Source of the DNA: Nannocystis bainbridge
GTDB lineage: Bacteria; Myxococcota_A; Polyangia; Nannocystales; Nannocystaceae
DNA length: 64,000 nt
Direction: 5' to 3'
Assembly: GCF_028368995.1 (NCBI RefSeq)
Contig: NZ_JAQNDL010000001.1
Coordinates: 3,002,001 to 3,066,000 of the forward strand
This document shows, in pieces, positions 1-8,977 of this stretch. Position 1 is the stretch's first letter; the number at the start of each line of letters is the position of its first letter. The translations under genes were made by a program, and so were the position numbers. A model generated the notes under the pieces. That model did not search any database and was not told the origin of the DNA. It worked only from the letters and a program-made list of their open reading frames with translations.

Positions 1-307
1 GCGGAGATCGCGCGATGCCACCAGCGGCCGGCCCGGGCAGAAACGTGACAGCCGAGACGGATCGCGCGGCTGGCGGCCACCGCCTCGCCCAAACTGTCCG
101 AAAAGACATGCTGTCTCCGCTTCGAAGTCACGACCATCGCAATGCATGTTTCTTCGGACATGTCCTCGGAGACATCTATCTGCGCTGCGACTGGTGCCAA
201 TTGTGATGATTCGGCGGCCACCCGGGCAGTCACCGAGGAGGCTTCCTGAACACAACGCGGCGAACACGCAGCATTCGCGCGTTCTGCGTCGTGATAGCTT
301 CCGGCCA
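1..307. other. Gene-free left edge with palindrome units
   Basis: I see no convincing gene here; the open frames have poor composition and no ribosome binding site. The stretch holds two short series of the window-wide 14-nt palindrome repeat. CATG or CATC cores lie at 107 and 135 (28 nt apart) and at 145, 159 and 173 (exactly 14 nt apart). They sit in the likely 5' leader or promoter region of the lipoprotein gene starting at 308. Confidence 0.5.
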
Positions 308-1231
308 ATGCGTAACCCTCGTTTCGCCTCTCCTGCCTTCTTCTTCTTGCTCGCGGCTGCTGGCTGCTCCGATCCGTCAGCGCTCACCGACACGTTGGCC
401 ACCGACACTGGCACGACGACCGGTACCGGCACCGACACCACGACCGGCGTGTTGCCGACGACCACGGACAAGCCGACCTCGACCACCGACGAGACGACCT
501 CGACTTCGACCACCGAGCCGGGCACCTCGACGACGCCGGACCCGATCACCAGCACCACCGTCGATCCGAGCACCACCACGACCACCACGGATACGACGGC
601 GACCACCGATACCACCACCACGACGGACGCGACCACCGACACCACCACGGACGCGACCACCGACACCACCACGGACGCGACCACCGAGACGACGACGGAC
701 GCGACCACCGACACGTCCACGACCACGGACGCGACCACGGACGCGACCACCGAGACCGGCACCACCGAGACCACCACCGAGACCACCACCGAGACCGGCA
801 CCACCGAGACCACCACCACCACCGAGACCGGCACCACCGAGACCGGCACCACCGAGACCAGCACCACCGAGACCGGCACCACCGGTGAGCCCGCGTGCAC
901 CCCGGGCGAACCCCTGTGCGCCTGCATCGAGAACGAGTGCAACAACGGCGCCCCGTGCGTCCTCGGCGAGTGCCCCCAGGCCTCCGACCTGTGTCCGTGG
1001 GAGTTCGACGGCGAGTGCGACGAGGGCACCTTCTGCGACGAGGGCACCGACCCGTTCGACTGCTGCGCCTCCCCGGAGAACGGCGTGTGCGAGGAGCACA
1101 CCGCCCCCGGCGGCACCTGCTCCAAGGGCACCGACTTCTGGGACTGCGGCTACTGCCCGTGGGTCGACGACGGCGAGTGCGACGACGGCATCTACTGCCC
1201 CGAGGGCTCGGACGTGAACGACTGCGCGTGA
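308..1231 (+). CDS. Thr-rich linker, Cys-rich surface lipoprotein
   Basis: The predicted protein of 307 residues is probably an outer-surface lipoprotein. It begins with a short basic stretch and a hydrophobic segment ending in the lipobox LAAAGC (Cys20). Residues about 25-195 are a low-complexity Thr/Asp/Glu linker built from TT(D/E)T-type repeats. The last ~105 residues are rich in Cys, including two related WxxDGECD-type segments, which suggests a small disulfide-bonded extracellular domain. I chose the ATG at 308 because it directly precedes the signal peptide; the open frame extends further upstream without signal features. The function of the Cys-rich domain is unknown. The same linker style recurs in six other lipoproteins of this window. 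Confidence 0.8.
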   Translation: MRNPRFASPAFFFLLAAAGCSDPSALTDTLATDTGTTTGTGTDTTTGVLPTTTDKPTSTTDETTSTSTTEPGTSTTPDPITSTTVDPSTTTTTTDTTATTDTTTTTDATTDTTTDATTDTTTDATTETTTDATTDTSTTTDATTDATTETGTTETTTETTTETGTTETTTTTETGTTETGTTETSTTETGTTGEPACTPGEPLCACIENECNNGAPCVLGECPQASDLCPWEFDGECDEGTFCDEGTDPFDCCASPENGVCEEHTAPGGTCSKGTDFWDCGYCPWVDDGECDDGIYCPEGSDVNDCA

Positions 1232-1272
1232 CGCCGCCCGCGCGGACGGGGCTCTGCTAGCCTCGTCCGCGC

Positions 1273-2622
1273 ATGGCCCCCGTCGCCCCGCAGGTGTTCG
1301 CCGTCAGCGAGCTGGTCAATCGCGCCCACCGCAGCATCGAGCAGCAGTTCCCGCCGCTGTGGGTCGAGGGCGAGATCACCAACCTGCGGCTCGTCAACAG
1401 CGGCCACGCCTACTTCACCCTGCGCGACAGCCACGCCGTCCTGCCGGTGGCGATGTGGCGCAGCGCCCTCTCGCGCCTGCGCCACCGCCTCGCTGACGGC
1501 CAGCTGTTCCGCGTCTACGGCCGCCTCGGCATCTACGCCCAGCAGGGCAAGTTCCAGCTGTACGCCGAGCGGGCCGAGCCGGCCGGCCTCGGCGCGCGCA
1601 TGCAGCAGCTCGAGCAGCTCAAGGCCAAGCTGGCCGCCGAGGGCCTGTTCGCGCGCGAGCGCAAGCGACCGATCCCCGCCTGGCCGCGCACCGTCGGCGT
1701 CGTCACCTCTGCCAGCGGCGCCGCGATCCACGACATCCTCAAGGTCGCCCGCAGCCGCTGCCCGGTGCGCATCCTCCTGTCGCCCGCGCAGGTCCAGGGC
1801 GACGACGCCGCCTTCAGCATGGTGCGCGCGCTGCAGCGGCTGCAGCGGCGGCCGGGCGTCGACGTGATCATCCTCGGCCGCGGCGGCGGGGCCCAGGAGG
1901 ACCTGTGGGCCTTCAACGACGAGGGCCTCGCGCGGGCTGTCGCCGCCTGTCCGGTGCCCGTCGTGTCCGCCGTCGGTCACGAGGTCGACATCACGATCTG
2001 CGACTTCGTCGCCGACCTCCGCGCCGCCACCCCCTCGCACGCCGCCGAGCTGGTGGTGCCCGACCGCGACGGCTACCTCGCGCGCCTCCACCACGTCGAG
2101 CGCCGGCTCGTCCTCGCCACCAAGCGGCGCGTCCTCGACGAGCGCGCCCGCCTCGAGCTGATCGATCGCCGCCTCGCCGCCATCGGCCATCGCCTCGTGC
2201 TCGCGCCGCGGCGCCGCCTCGACGCCTTGCTCGCGCGCCTCGGCAACCAGCACCCGCGCGCTCGCCTGGCCCGCGACCGTCGCCTGCTCGTCGCCTTGCA
2301 GGCGCGCCTGATGGCCCAGCACCCGCGCCACCGGCTCGACCGCGCCCGCCGGCGCCTGCTCGCCGCCGAGCTCGCCCTGCGTGAGCGCGCCCGGGTGCTC
2401 GCCCAGCCCGCGCGCCTGCGCCTCGCTCGCGCTGCCGCGGCCCTGAACGCCCTCAGCCCGCTCGCCGTGCTGCAGCGCGGCTTCGCCGTCGTCTCCGCCG
2501 AAGCGGGCGTCGTCACCGACGTCGCTCAGGTCGCGGCCGGTGACGCCGTGCGCGTGGAGCTCGCGCGCGGGGCCTTCTCGGCGCAGGTCACCGCTGTCGA
2601 GCCGGTGAAACTACCTTCATGA
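1273..2622 (+). CDS. xseA: Exodeoxyribonuclease VII large subunit
   Basis: Large subunit of exonuclease VII, a cytoplasmic nuclease that degrades single-stranded DNA to short oligonucleotides in repair. The 449-residue length matches the family. The N-terminal OB-fold (about 1-105) contains the typical PLWVEGEITN and HAYFTLRD signatures. The catalytic region (about 130-320) has RTVGVVTS, IILGRGGG and PVVSAVGHEVD, followed by a long basic helical region. The ATG at 1273 fits the usual family N-terminus. No xseB small-subunit gene is visible nearby, so the partner must be elsewhere. It follows the lipoprotein gene by 41 bp on the same strand. Confidence 0.95.
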   Translation: MAPVAPQVFAVSELVNRAHRSIEQQFPPLWVEGEITNLRLVNSGHAYFTLRDSHAVLPVAMWRSALSRLRHRLADGQLFRVYGRLGIYAQQGKFQLYAERAEPAGLGARMQQLEQLKAKLAAEGLFARERKRPIPAWPRTVGVVTSASGAAIHDILKVARSRCPVRILLSPAQVQGDDAAFSMVRALQRLQRRPGVDVIILGRGGGAQEDLWAFNDEGLARAVAACPVPVVSAVGHEVDITICDFVADLRAATPSHAAELVVPDRDGYLARLHHVERRLVLATKRRVLDERARLELIDRRLAAIGHRLVLAPRRRLDALLARLGNQHPRARLARDRRLLVALQARLMAQHPRHRLDRARRRLLAAELALRERARVLAQPARLRLARAAAALNALSPLAVLQRGFAVVSAEAGVVTDVAQVAAGDAVRVELARGAFSAQVTAVEPVKLPS

Positions 2623-2780
2623 TGAAGCGCGGTTCATCGCCGTTTGCCAGCTGGGGCCTCCGAGCCGCGAGTTGGCCGCTGTCGCCCCGCGCGGGCGGAT
2701 GAATCCTGTCTCGGCTCTCTTGAACCGCGCTTCTCCCCTCGACTAGGCTGAGCCTCGTTCCCGCCGGCCGGCGCGCCCCG

Positions 2781-2821
2781 CCGCCTGTCTCGAGGGACAT
2801 GGCTCCAAGGACAGCATTCGA
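2781..2821. repeat. 14-nt palindrome array (3 units) before sulP
   Basis: Cores CCTG at 2784, CATG at 2798 and CAGC at 2812 are spaced exactly 14 nt apart. This places a three-unit array immediately 5' of the SulP start codon at 2831, in the presumed leader. The rest of the 208-bp gap after xseA shows no gene. Confidence 0.7.
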
Positions 2822-2830
2822 GGCTTCGCA

Positions 2831-4447
2831 ATGAGCAACCGCAACGTCCCCGCCGACGGGCTCGCCGGCCTGCGTCAGAACCTGCAGTCGGACCTGGTGG
2901 CCGGCTTCCTCGTCTTCTTGATCGCGCTCCCGTTGTCGCTGGGGATCTCGATGGCCAGCGGGTTCCCGCCGGTCGCCGGCATCTTCACCGCGATCATCGG
3001 CGGCCTGGTCGTCAGCCTGTTCATGGGCGCGCGGGTCACGATCAAGGGCCCGGCCGCGGGCCTCATCGTCATCGCGCTCGGCTGCATCGAGGAGCTGTCG
3101 CGCGGCGTCACCCCGGTGCTCGGCTACCAGTACGCGCTGGCGGTGATCGTCGCCGCCGGCGTGGTCCAGATCGTGTTCGGCCTGATCCGCGCCGGCGTCA
3201 TGGCCGATTTCTTCCCGTCGGCGGCGGTCCACGGGATGCTGGCCGCGATCGGCATCATCATCGCCTCGAAGCAGATGCACGTCATGGTCGGCGTCGACCC
3301 GGCGGCCAAGACCCCGCTCGGCCAGATCGCCGAGCTGCCGCAGCGGATCCTCGACAACAACCCCGAGATCGCGCTGATCGGCCTGCTGAGCCTCACCATC
3401 CTCGTCCTCATGCCGCGCCTGCGGCACCCGATCGTGCGCAAGATCCCCGCGCCGCTGGTCGTCCTGCTGCTCAGCATCCCGCTCGGCATCTACTTCGACC
3501 TCGACCACGAGCACAACTACCGCTTCGCCGGCCACGAGTATCACCTCGCCCCGAGCATGTTGGTCAACCGGCTCGACAACCTGGTCGGGATGATCACCCT
3601 CCCCGACTTCTCCAACCTCGCCAACTGGACCTCGATCAAGTGGATCATCGCCTTCGCGCTGGTCGGCAGCATCGAGTCGGTGGCCAGCGCCAAGGCGGTC
3701 GACACCCTCGACCCGCACAAGCGCAAGTCGGACTTCAACCGCGACCTCCTGGCTGTCGGCGTCGGCAACACCGCGGCCGGCATGATCGGCGGTCTGCCGA
3801 TGATCTCGGAGATCGTGCGTTCGTCGGCCAACATCAACAACGGCGCCAAGACCCGCTGGGCCAACTTCTTCCACGGCGCCTTCTTGCTCGGCTTCGTCGT
3901 GCTCGCGCCCGGGCTCATCCACATGATCCCCAAGGCCGCGCTGGCGGCGATGCTGGTGTTCACCGGGTTCCGCCTGGCGCACCCGCGCGAGTTCATCCAC
4001 ACCGCGCAGGTCGGCAAGGACCAGCTCCTGGTGTTCCTCGTCACCATCGCCGTCACCGTCGGCGAGGACCTGCTGCTCGGCATCTTCGCCGGCATCGCCA
4101 CCAAGCTGCTGCTGCACATCATGCGCGGCGCCCCGGTGAGCGCGCTGTTCAAGCCCGACCTCGAGGTGCGCGACATCGACGGCGGCACCACTCGCATCAC
4201 CGCGCGCAAGGCCGCGATCTTCAGCAACTACATCGGCCTCAAGCGCGCCATCGATCGCGTGCCCGCGCCGCGCAACGTGGTCGTCGACCTGCATGCCACG
4301 CGGCTCGTCGACCACACGGTGATGGAGCGTCTGCAGGAGCTCGCGCGCGACATGGAACACGAGGGACGTGAACTGACAGTCGTGGGTCTCGAAGGCCACA
4401 AGCCAGTGTCAGGAAATACGCTCGCTGCGCGAACCCGTGCCGCCTGA
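2831..4447 (+). CDS. SulP family anion transporter
   Basis: Inner-membrane anion transporter of the SulP (SLC26) family, which moves sulfate, bicarbonate or similar anions. The 538-residue protein has the family opening of NLQSDLVAGFLVFLIALPLSLGI type, a conserved KGPAAGLI segment and about 10-12 hydrophobic segments up to residue ~420. A cytoplasmic tail (about 440-530) with a VVVDL...VDHTVMERL pattern matches a short STAS domain. The substrate cannot be read from sequence. No carbonic anhydrase or sulfur-assimilation gene lies next to it. The last residues show an Ala/Arg tail after the STAS domain. Confidence 0.9.
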   Translation: MSNRNVPADGLAGLRQNLQSDLVAGFLVFLIALPLSLGISMASGFPPVAGIFTAIIGGLVVSLFMGARVTIKGPAAGLIVIALGCIEELSRGVTPVLGYQYALAVIVAAGVVQIVFGLIRAGVMADFFPSAAVHGMLAAIGIIIASKQMHVMVGVDPAAKTPLGQIAELPQRILDNNPEIALIGLLSLTILVLMPRLRHPIVRKIPAPLVVLLLSIPLGIYFDLDHEHNYRFAGHEYHLAPSMLVNRLDNLVGMITLPDFSNLANWTSIKWIIAFALVGSIESVASAKAVDTLDPHKRKSDFNRDLLAVGVGNTAAGMIGGLPMISEIVRSSANINNGAKTRWANFFHGAFLLGFVVLAPGLIHMIPKAALAAMLVFTGFRLAHPREFIHTAQVGKDQLLVFLVTIAVTVGEDLLLGIFAGIATKLLLHIMRGAPVSALFKPDLEVRDIDGGTTRITARKAAIFSNYIGLKRAIDRVPAPRNVVVDLHATRLVDHTVMERLQELARDMEHEGRELTVVGLEGHKPVSGNTLAARTRAA

Positions 4448-4591
4448 AATCCATTTCGCGGATCGGCGGGCGCGCCGTCCGCCGAAAACTTGATTTGCGT
4501 CTCGTCGAGGGGTTGCGCCCCCCGCTGATTCCTCCATAGACTGCCAACTCCCCGCAGCAGCCTCTGCGGGGAACTGCAGGGAGGAACATCG

Positions 4592-5671
4592 ATGCGAGAC
4601 GCGGCGAATGAGCACTCTCCACGACCCCTGGCCCAGCGCCTCGCGCTGTACGCCACCCTCGGCGCCGGCCTCGGTCTCGTCACCTGCGTGGCCGTACCGG
4701 CCAAAGAGAATGCGCCGTCGCCAATGCAATCGGTGCTGGCCGCGGGGGGGGCCGATCTCCCCGATACATCAATCCCACCGGCGCGCGCGCCGGCCGACCA
4801 TATCCCACTCGCGATTCCGGTCTCGGCGGATTCCGCGGACTCCCCGAATGCACAATCGGGGTCGTCGCCCCCCGCGCTCGCGGATGCAGCGGCCGACGAG
4901 CCGCTGCACGAGGTGTTCTGGACCGCGCACGAGAAACTGTCGCTCGACGCGCTCGCCATCGCCTGGGGCGTCAAAGCCGCGCAGCTCAGCGAGCTCAACC
5001 CCGAGCTCGACCGCGGCGCGCCGGTCACCGAGGGCACCAAGCTCCTGGTCTACCGCCACGACCCCGAGCACCCGCCGCAGTCGATCGGCTCGCCCAACCG
5101 CGGCAAGCTGCGCAACGGCATGCCCCTGCCCGAAGGGCCAGGTTGGCGCCTGCGCACCCACCGGCCGCGCACCTACGGCACCGTCAACACCATCCGCGCG
5201 CTGGTCGACGCCTTCGAGGACTTCGGCGAGCGCTTCCCCGACGGCCCGAAGATCCGCGTCGGCGAGCTGGCCCGCCGCAGCGGCGGCCGCGTGCCCCCGC
5301 ACCGCTCGCACCGCTCCGGCCGCGACATCGACATCGGCTACATCTTCCACGGCATCGACGACGGCGAGCACCGCTGGAAGTACATGAACGTCCGCAACTT
5401 CGACGCCGAGAAGAACTGGGCCCTGGTCCAGGAGCTGCTCGACACCGACCAGGTGCAGACGATCTACATCGCCAAGAAGCTGCAGAAGCTGCTGCACAAG
5501 GAGGCCCAGAAGCACCTCCCGCCCGAGCAGCTGGCCGCGCTGTTCGAGTACCCGAAGACCTCCGAGAGCCCGCACGCCAAGATCCAGCACTGGCGCGGCC
5601 ACTCCAACCACATGCACGTCCGCTTCCAGTGCGAGTCCGGCAACCGCCGCTGCAGCGCCCGCAGCAAGTGA
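4592..5671 (+). CDS. MepA-like murein endopeptidase (M74) with LysM
   Basis: Predicted exported peptidoglycan hydrolase of 359 residues. A strong Shine-Dalgarno (AGGGAGGA) lies 6 nt before the ATG. Residues about 10-35 form a hydrophobic export segment that may be a lipobox variant (LVTC). A LysM-like segment (about 110-150, SLDALAIAWGV..LSELNP) follows a Pro/Ala/Ser spacer. The C-terminal domain carries the penicillin-insensitive endopeptidase zinc motifs: SHRSGRDIDIGY near residue 245 and GHSNHMHVRF near residue 340. MepA enzymes cleave D-Ala-meso-Dap cross-links. Family membership is seen directly; a role in self-wall remodelling or prey lysis is inference. The CDS contains one CCTG/CAGG palindrome pair at 5125/5139. 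Confidence 0.88.
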   Translation: MRDAANEHSPRPLAQRLALYATLGAGLGLVTCVAVPAKENAPSPMQSVLAAGGADLPDTSIPPARAPADHIPLAIPVSADSADSPNAQSGSSPPALADAAADEPLHEVFWTAHEKLSLDALAIAWGVKAAQLSELNPELDRGAPVTEGTKLLVYRHDPEHPPQSIGSPNRGKLRNGMPLPEGPGWRLRTHRPRTYGTVNTIRALVDAFEDFGERFPDGPKIRVGELARRSGGRVPPHRSHRSGRDIDIGYIFHGIDDGEHRWKYMNVRNFDAEKNWALVQELLDTDQVQTIYIAKKLQKLLHKEAQKHLPPEQLAALFEYPKTSESPHAKIQHWRGHSNHMHVRFQCESGNRRCSARSK

Positions 5672-5691
5672 GGCGCGGCACCGGTCCTCGA

Positions 5692-5715
5692 GGACATGTC
5701 GTAATCGACATGTCC
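5692..5715. repeat. Palindrome pair between convergent genes
   Basis: Two CATG cores at 5695 and 5709 form a perfect 24-nt inverted repeat: two decamers separated by the spacer TAAT. It sits between the convergent mepA-like and AAA ATPase genes and overlaps the last bases of the latter. It would fold as a hairpin on either strand and is a candidate bidirectional terminator. No U-tract follows. Confidence 0.7.
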
Positions 5716-6980
5716 TAACGAGCCGCTCGCTTGCCGCCCCGCGCCCGCCCGCCCGTCCGGGCGGGCTTGTCGTCGATGCCGGCCTGCCGCCGCAGGAACC
5801 CGCCGAACAGCGGCACGGCGAACGAGTAGGCGCCGCGGCGATTCTTGTAGACCAGGCCGATCTCGCACAGCGCCGCCAGCATCTGCGTCAGGCCGCTGCT
5901 GCTGAACGGCTTGCCCGGGCCGGCGCGTGAGCTCTCGACCAGCTCCGCGGGCGTGAACTCCTCGACCTCCGCGCGCTCGAGCCGGGCCGCCAGCAGCAGC
6001 AGCTCGCGCTGGCGGTCAGTCGCCCGCGACCAGCGGGCGGCGAAGAAGTCGTGGTCGAGCTTACGGATGATGTCGCGGGCCGGGACGACGAAGCGCCGGC
6101 CGCCCTGCTCCTGCGCGATCATGGCGAACGCCTCGTGGCAGATGAACTGGATGAAGTACGGGTAGCCACGCGACGCCTCCACGATCGCCGCGACCGCGGC
6201 GGCGTCGAAGCGAAGGGGCGAGCGTGTCACCTCGGGGGGCCGCACGATCGCCTCGCGGCTGCTCGCCTCGTCGAGCCGCTCGATCTGCAGCACCCGGAAC
6301 ATCCGCTCTGCGTACGTCCGCGAGTCGACCAGCCGCGAGAACAACATCGGCAGCCCGGACAGAACGAGCATGAAACGGACCTCGCGGCGCTGGATCGACT
6401 GGAACACGTCCAGCAGCAGCGCCAGCGGGTACTCCTTCGCGGATGCGTGATCGGAGAGGTTCTGCGCCTCGTCGTAAGCGAACACGATCCCACGCGGCTC
6501 GACCACCTCGGCCGCGAGCGTGAGCACCTGCTTGAGCTTGTCGCTCGGCAGCCCCGGCGCACCTTCGTAGACCCGGGTCAGCAGCTCGTAGTCCAGCGTC
6601 TGCTCCCGCCGCGAGCTGGTCGAGCCAAACCCGATCCTGGACAGGCTCTGCCGGCTCGACACCACGAAGCGGCTGGTCGCCAGGGCCAGGTCGGTGATGA
6701 GCCGGGCCGCGATCCGCTCTTCTGACAGGCTGTTCGCCTCGGACAGGTCGGTACCGACCCACAGCCATCCGGCGTCGACGGCGATCTCGCGGAACCGCTC
6801 GAGCAGGACGGTCTTGCCGACCCCGCGCATGCCGGTGACCACCGCATTGCTGAGGATGACCTCCTGGCCCAGCAGCTTGCGAAACTCGGTTTGCTCCGGC
6901 TCCCGGCCCGCGACATGCAACGGCATGTGCCCGGCACCCGGCCGGTAGGGGTTGGCGATCCAATTCATGTCCTCAACCAT
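5715..6980 (-). CDS. AAA/STAND-type ATP-binding protein
   Basis: A 421-residue P-loop ATPase of the orc1/cdc6-like ATP-binding superfamily. It opens with NPYRPG, then a Walker A GMRGVGKT near residue 50 and a Walker B-like IVFAYDEAQNL near 168. A sensor-like SGLP segment and a C-terminal winged-helix-like region (about 310-400) follow, and the tail is Arg/Lys/Gly-rich. The first Met of MVEDMN lies at 6980; the second, 12 nt inside, is equally possible. The partner and substrate are unknown. The start codon lies just beside the twin AT-rich palindrome at 6987-7014, which suggests autoregulation or a dedicated repressor. Confidence 0.75.
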   Translation of the reverse strand: MVEDMNWIANPYRPGAGHMPLHVAGREPEQTEFRKLLGQEVILSNAVVTGMRGVGKTVLLERFREIAVDAGWLWVGTDLSEANSLSEERIAARLITDLALATSRFVVSSRQSLSRIGFGSTSSRREQTLDYELLTRVYEGAPGLPSDKLKQVLTLAAEVVEPRGIVFAYDEAQNLSDHASAKEYPLALLLDVFQSIQRREVRFMLVLSGLPMLFSRLVDSRTYAERMFRVLQIERLDEASSREAIVRPPEVTRSPLRFDAAAVAAIVEASRGYPYFIQFICHEAFAMIAQEQGGRRFVVPARDIIRKLDHDFFAARWSRATDRQRELLLLAARLERAEVEEFTPAELVESSRAGPGKPFSSSGLTQMLAALCEIGLVYKNRRGAYSFAVPLFGGFLRRQAGIDDKPARTGGRARGGKRAAR

Positions 6981-6986
6981 AGGTGA

Positions 6987-7014
6987 CTAAATTTAGCTCG
7001 CCAACTAAATTTAG
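6987..7014. promoter_or_regulatory. Twin AT-rich palindrome (putative operator)
   Basis: The perfect palindrome CTAAATTTAG occurs twice, at 6987-6996 and 7005-7014. The 18-nt centre spacing is somewhat under two helical turns. This is by far the most AT-rich ordered motif in its neighbourhood. It lies directly upstream of the minus-strand ATPase start and ~85 bp upstream of the SDR start, so it is well placed as an operator or promoter element for one or both. The binding protein is unknown. Confidence 0.65.
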
Positions 7015-7099
7015 CTCCTCGCCGAACAACCCTGTACGTCCGACCTCACGCCCTCGCGGCTTGCCCGCGCGGCCCGGCGTTTGCGACGCTGCGGGCGTC

Positions 7100-7879
7100 A
7101 TGTTCGGCAAGCCCATCATCGATCTCAGCGACAAGGTAGCGATCGTCACCGGCTCGAGCCGCGGGATCGGGCGGGCGATCGCCGAGCACCTGGCGCGGGC
7201 CGGCGCGCGCGTCGTCATCTCGAGCCGCAAGCCGACCCCGTGCGACGAGGTCGCCGAGGCGATCCGCGGCGCCGGCGGGCAGGCGATCGCGGCCGCGTGC
7301 AACATCTCCGAGCGCGGCCAGGTCGACGCCCTCGTCGACCGCGCCCTCGCCGAGTGGGGCAAGGTCGACATCCTCGTCTGCAACGCCGCCACCAACCCGT
7401 ACTTCGGCTCGCTCGACGGCCTCGGCGACGAGGTCTTCCACAAGATCATGCACAACAACGTGCTCTCGAACCTGTGGCTGGCCAAGCGCGTGGCCCCCGG
7501 GATGATCGAGCGGCGCGACGGCGCGATCCTCATGATCTCGAGCATCGGCGGCCTGCGCGGCGACCCGCTGATCGGCGCCTACAACATGTCCAAGGCCGCC
7601 GACATGCAGCTCGTGCGCAGCCTCGCCGTCGAGTACGGCCCGCACAACGTCCGCGTCAACGCCATCGCCCCCGGCCTGGTCAAGACCGACTTCGCCCGCG
7701 CCCTGTGGCAGAACCCCGACCTCAAGCAGCTCGTCGAGCGCCGCACCCCGCTCGGGCGCATCGGCGACCCCGACGACATCGCCCCGGTCGCCGCCCTCCT
7801 GTGCTCCCCCGCCGGCTCGTTCATCACCGGCCAGGTGCTCGTCGCCGACGGCGGCGTCACCATCGCCGCCGCCTGGTGA
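7100..7879 (+). CDS. SDR family NAD(P)-dependent oxidoreductase
   Basis: A 259-residue classical short-chain dehydrogenase/reductase, a soluble alcohol/ketone oxidoreductase. The cofactor motif TGSSRGIGRA sits at about residues 17-26. An NAAT-type segment is near residue 97, and the catalytic Ser of SSIGG is followed by the YNMSK Tyr-Lys motif near residue 161. The C-terminus ends with the typical SFITGQVLVADGG segment. I chose the ATG at 7100; the frame stays open upstream through the palindromes but lacks homology-like content. It is followed after 22 bp by a crotonase gene, so both may act on an acyl-CoA or fatty-acid-like substrate (inference). Confidence 0.92.
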   Translation: MFGKPIIDLSDKVAIVTGSSRGIGRAIAEHLARAGARVVISSRKPTPCDEVAEAIRGAGGQAIAAACNISERGQVDALVDRALAEWGKVDILVCNAATNPYFGSLDGLGDEVFHKIMHNNVLSNLWLAKRVAPGMIERRDGAILMISSIGGLRGDPLIGAYNMSKAADMQLVRSLAVEYGPHNVRVNAIAPGLVKTDFARALWQNPDLKQLVERRTPLGRIGDPDDIAPVAALLCSPAGSFITGQVLVADGGVTIAAAW

Positions 7880-7901
7880 TTTATTTCTCTATCCTCGCCG
7901 C

Positions 7902-8696
7902 ATGTCCGTCCGTATCGAGCGCAGCGGCCCCGTCACCACCGTCATCCTCGCCCGGCCCGAGCGGCGCAACGCGGTCGACGGGCCGACCGCCGCCGCGCTC
8001 GAGCGGGCCTTCCGTGAGTTCGACGCCGACCCCGACGCCCGCGTCGCCGTGCTGTGGGGCGAGGGCGGGCATTTCTGCGGCGGCGCCGACCTCAAGGCCC
8101 TGGCCAGCGGCGACGCCAGCAACCAGCTCCACCTCGACGCCCCGGCCGACGCGCTCGGCCGGCCGGCGCCGATGGGTCCCACGCGGCTGCTGCTGCGCAA
8201 GCCGGTGATCGCCGCCGTCAGCGGCTACGCGGTCGCGGGCGGCCTCGAGCTGGCGCTGTGGTGCGACCTGCGGGTCGCCGACGAGGACGCCGTGTTCGGC
8301 GTGTTCTGCCGCCGCTTCGGCGTGCCGCTGATCGACGGCGGCACCGTGCGTCTGCCCCGGCTCGTCGGCATGGGCCGCGCGCTCGACCTCATCCTCACCG
8401 GTCGCCCGGTCGCCGCCGCCGAGGCCCTGGCCATCGGCCTCGTCAATCGCCTCGTCCCGCCCGGCCAGGCCCGCGCCGCCGCCGAGGCCCTGGCCGCCGA
8501 GATCGCCGCCTTCCCGCAGGCGTGCCTGCAGGCCGACCGCCGCTCCGCACATGTCCAGTGGGACATGTCCCTCGAGCAAGCCCTGCTCGCCGAGGCCCAC
8601 GGCGGCGCCGACGTGATCGCCCGCGAATCGATCGCCGGGGCCCAGCGCTTCGCCGCCGGCGAAGGCCGCCACGGCACGGGCTCGACGACAAAATAA
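7902..8696 (+). CDS. Crotonase / enoyl-CoA hydratase family protein
   Basis: A 264-residue crotonase-fold enzyme that hydrates or isomerises acyl-CoA thioesters in the cytoplasm. Visible family marks are RPERRNAVDG near residue 20, the oxyanion-hole segment HFCGGADLKAL near 50, AVSGYAVAGGLELALWCDLR near 105-125, and PLIDGGTVRLPRLVG. It probably forms an operon with the SDR gene upstream. Near the C-terminus a CATG pair at 8550/8564 falls inside codons for the family-typical SA..QW..SLE segment. The palindrome unit is therefore accommodated without disturbing a conserved stretch. Confidence 0.9.
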   Translation: MSVRIERSGPVTTVILARPERRNAVDGPTAAALERAFREFDADPDARVAVLWGEGGHFCGGADLKALASGDASNQLHLDAPADALGRPAPMGPTRLLLRKPVIAAVSGYAVAGGLELALWCDLRVADEDAVFGVFCRRFGVPLIDGGTVRLPRLVGMGRALDLILTGRPVAAAEALAIGLVNRLVPPGQARAAAEALAAEIAAFPQACLQADRRSAHVQWDMSLEQALLAEAHGGADVIARESIAGAQRFAAGEGRHGTGSTTK

Positions 8697-8977
8697 CCGG
8701 CCGAAGTCGCGACCGCAGCGCTCGCCTCCCGCAGGCTCCCGTCTCTGCGCCGGACCCGAAGATCATCGCCCACGATCGCGGCTCTTCGCCGGCGTGCTCC
8801 CTGCCTCCTGGCCCCGAGATCACGACCTCGCCGCCTGGCTCGCCTGACTCCGGCCTGCGCCTCGCGTCCTCCGACCTCGCTGCTGCCGAGCCCGCTCTGC
8901 TCACCGAACCGGGTTCTCCCGCCACGATGCCCGCGCCGTTGCCCGCGACGCGCGATCGCCCCTATAGTCGCGCCCGC
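8697..8977. other. Gene-free interval
   Basis: About 280 bp between the crotonase gene and the copper-binding-type protein. I see no gene, strong hairpin or clear promoter. Composition is ordinary GC-rich spacer. Confidence 0.4.

Noticed and set aside
2588..4399. 603-codon minus-strand frame opposite the SulP gene
   Set aside because: Composition is Asp/Glu/Arg/His-biased as expected for the complement of a GC3-rich gene; the SulP frame is unmistakable.
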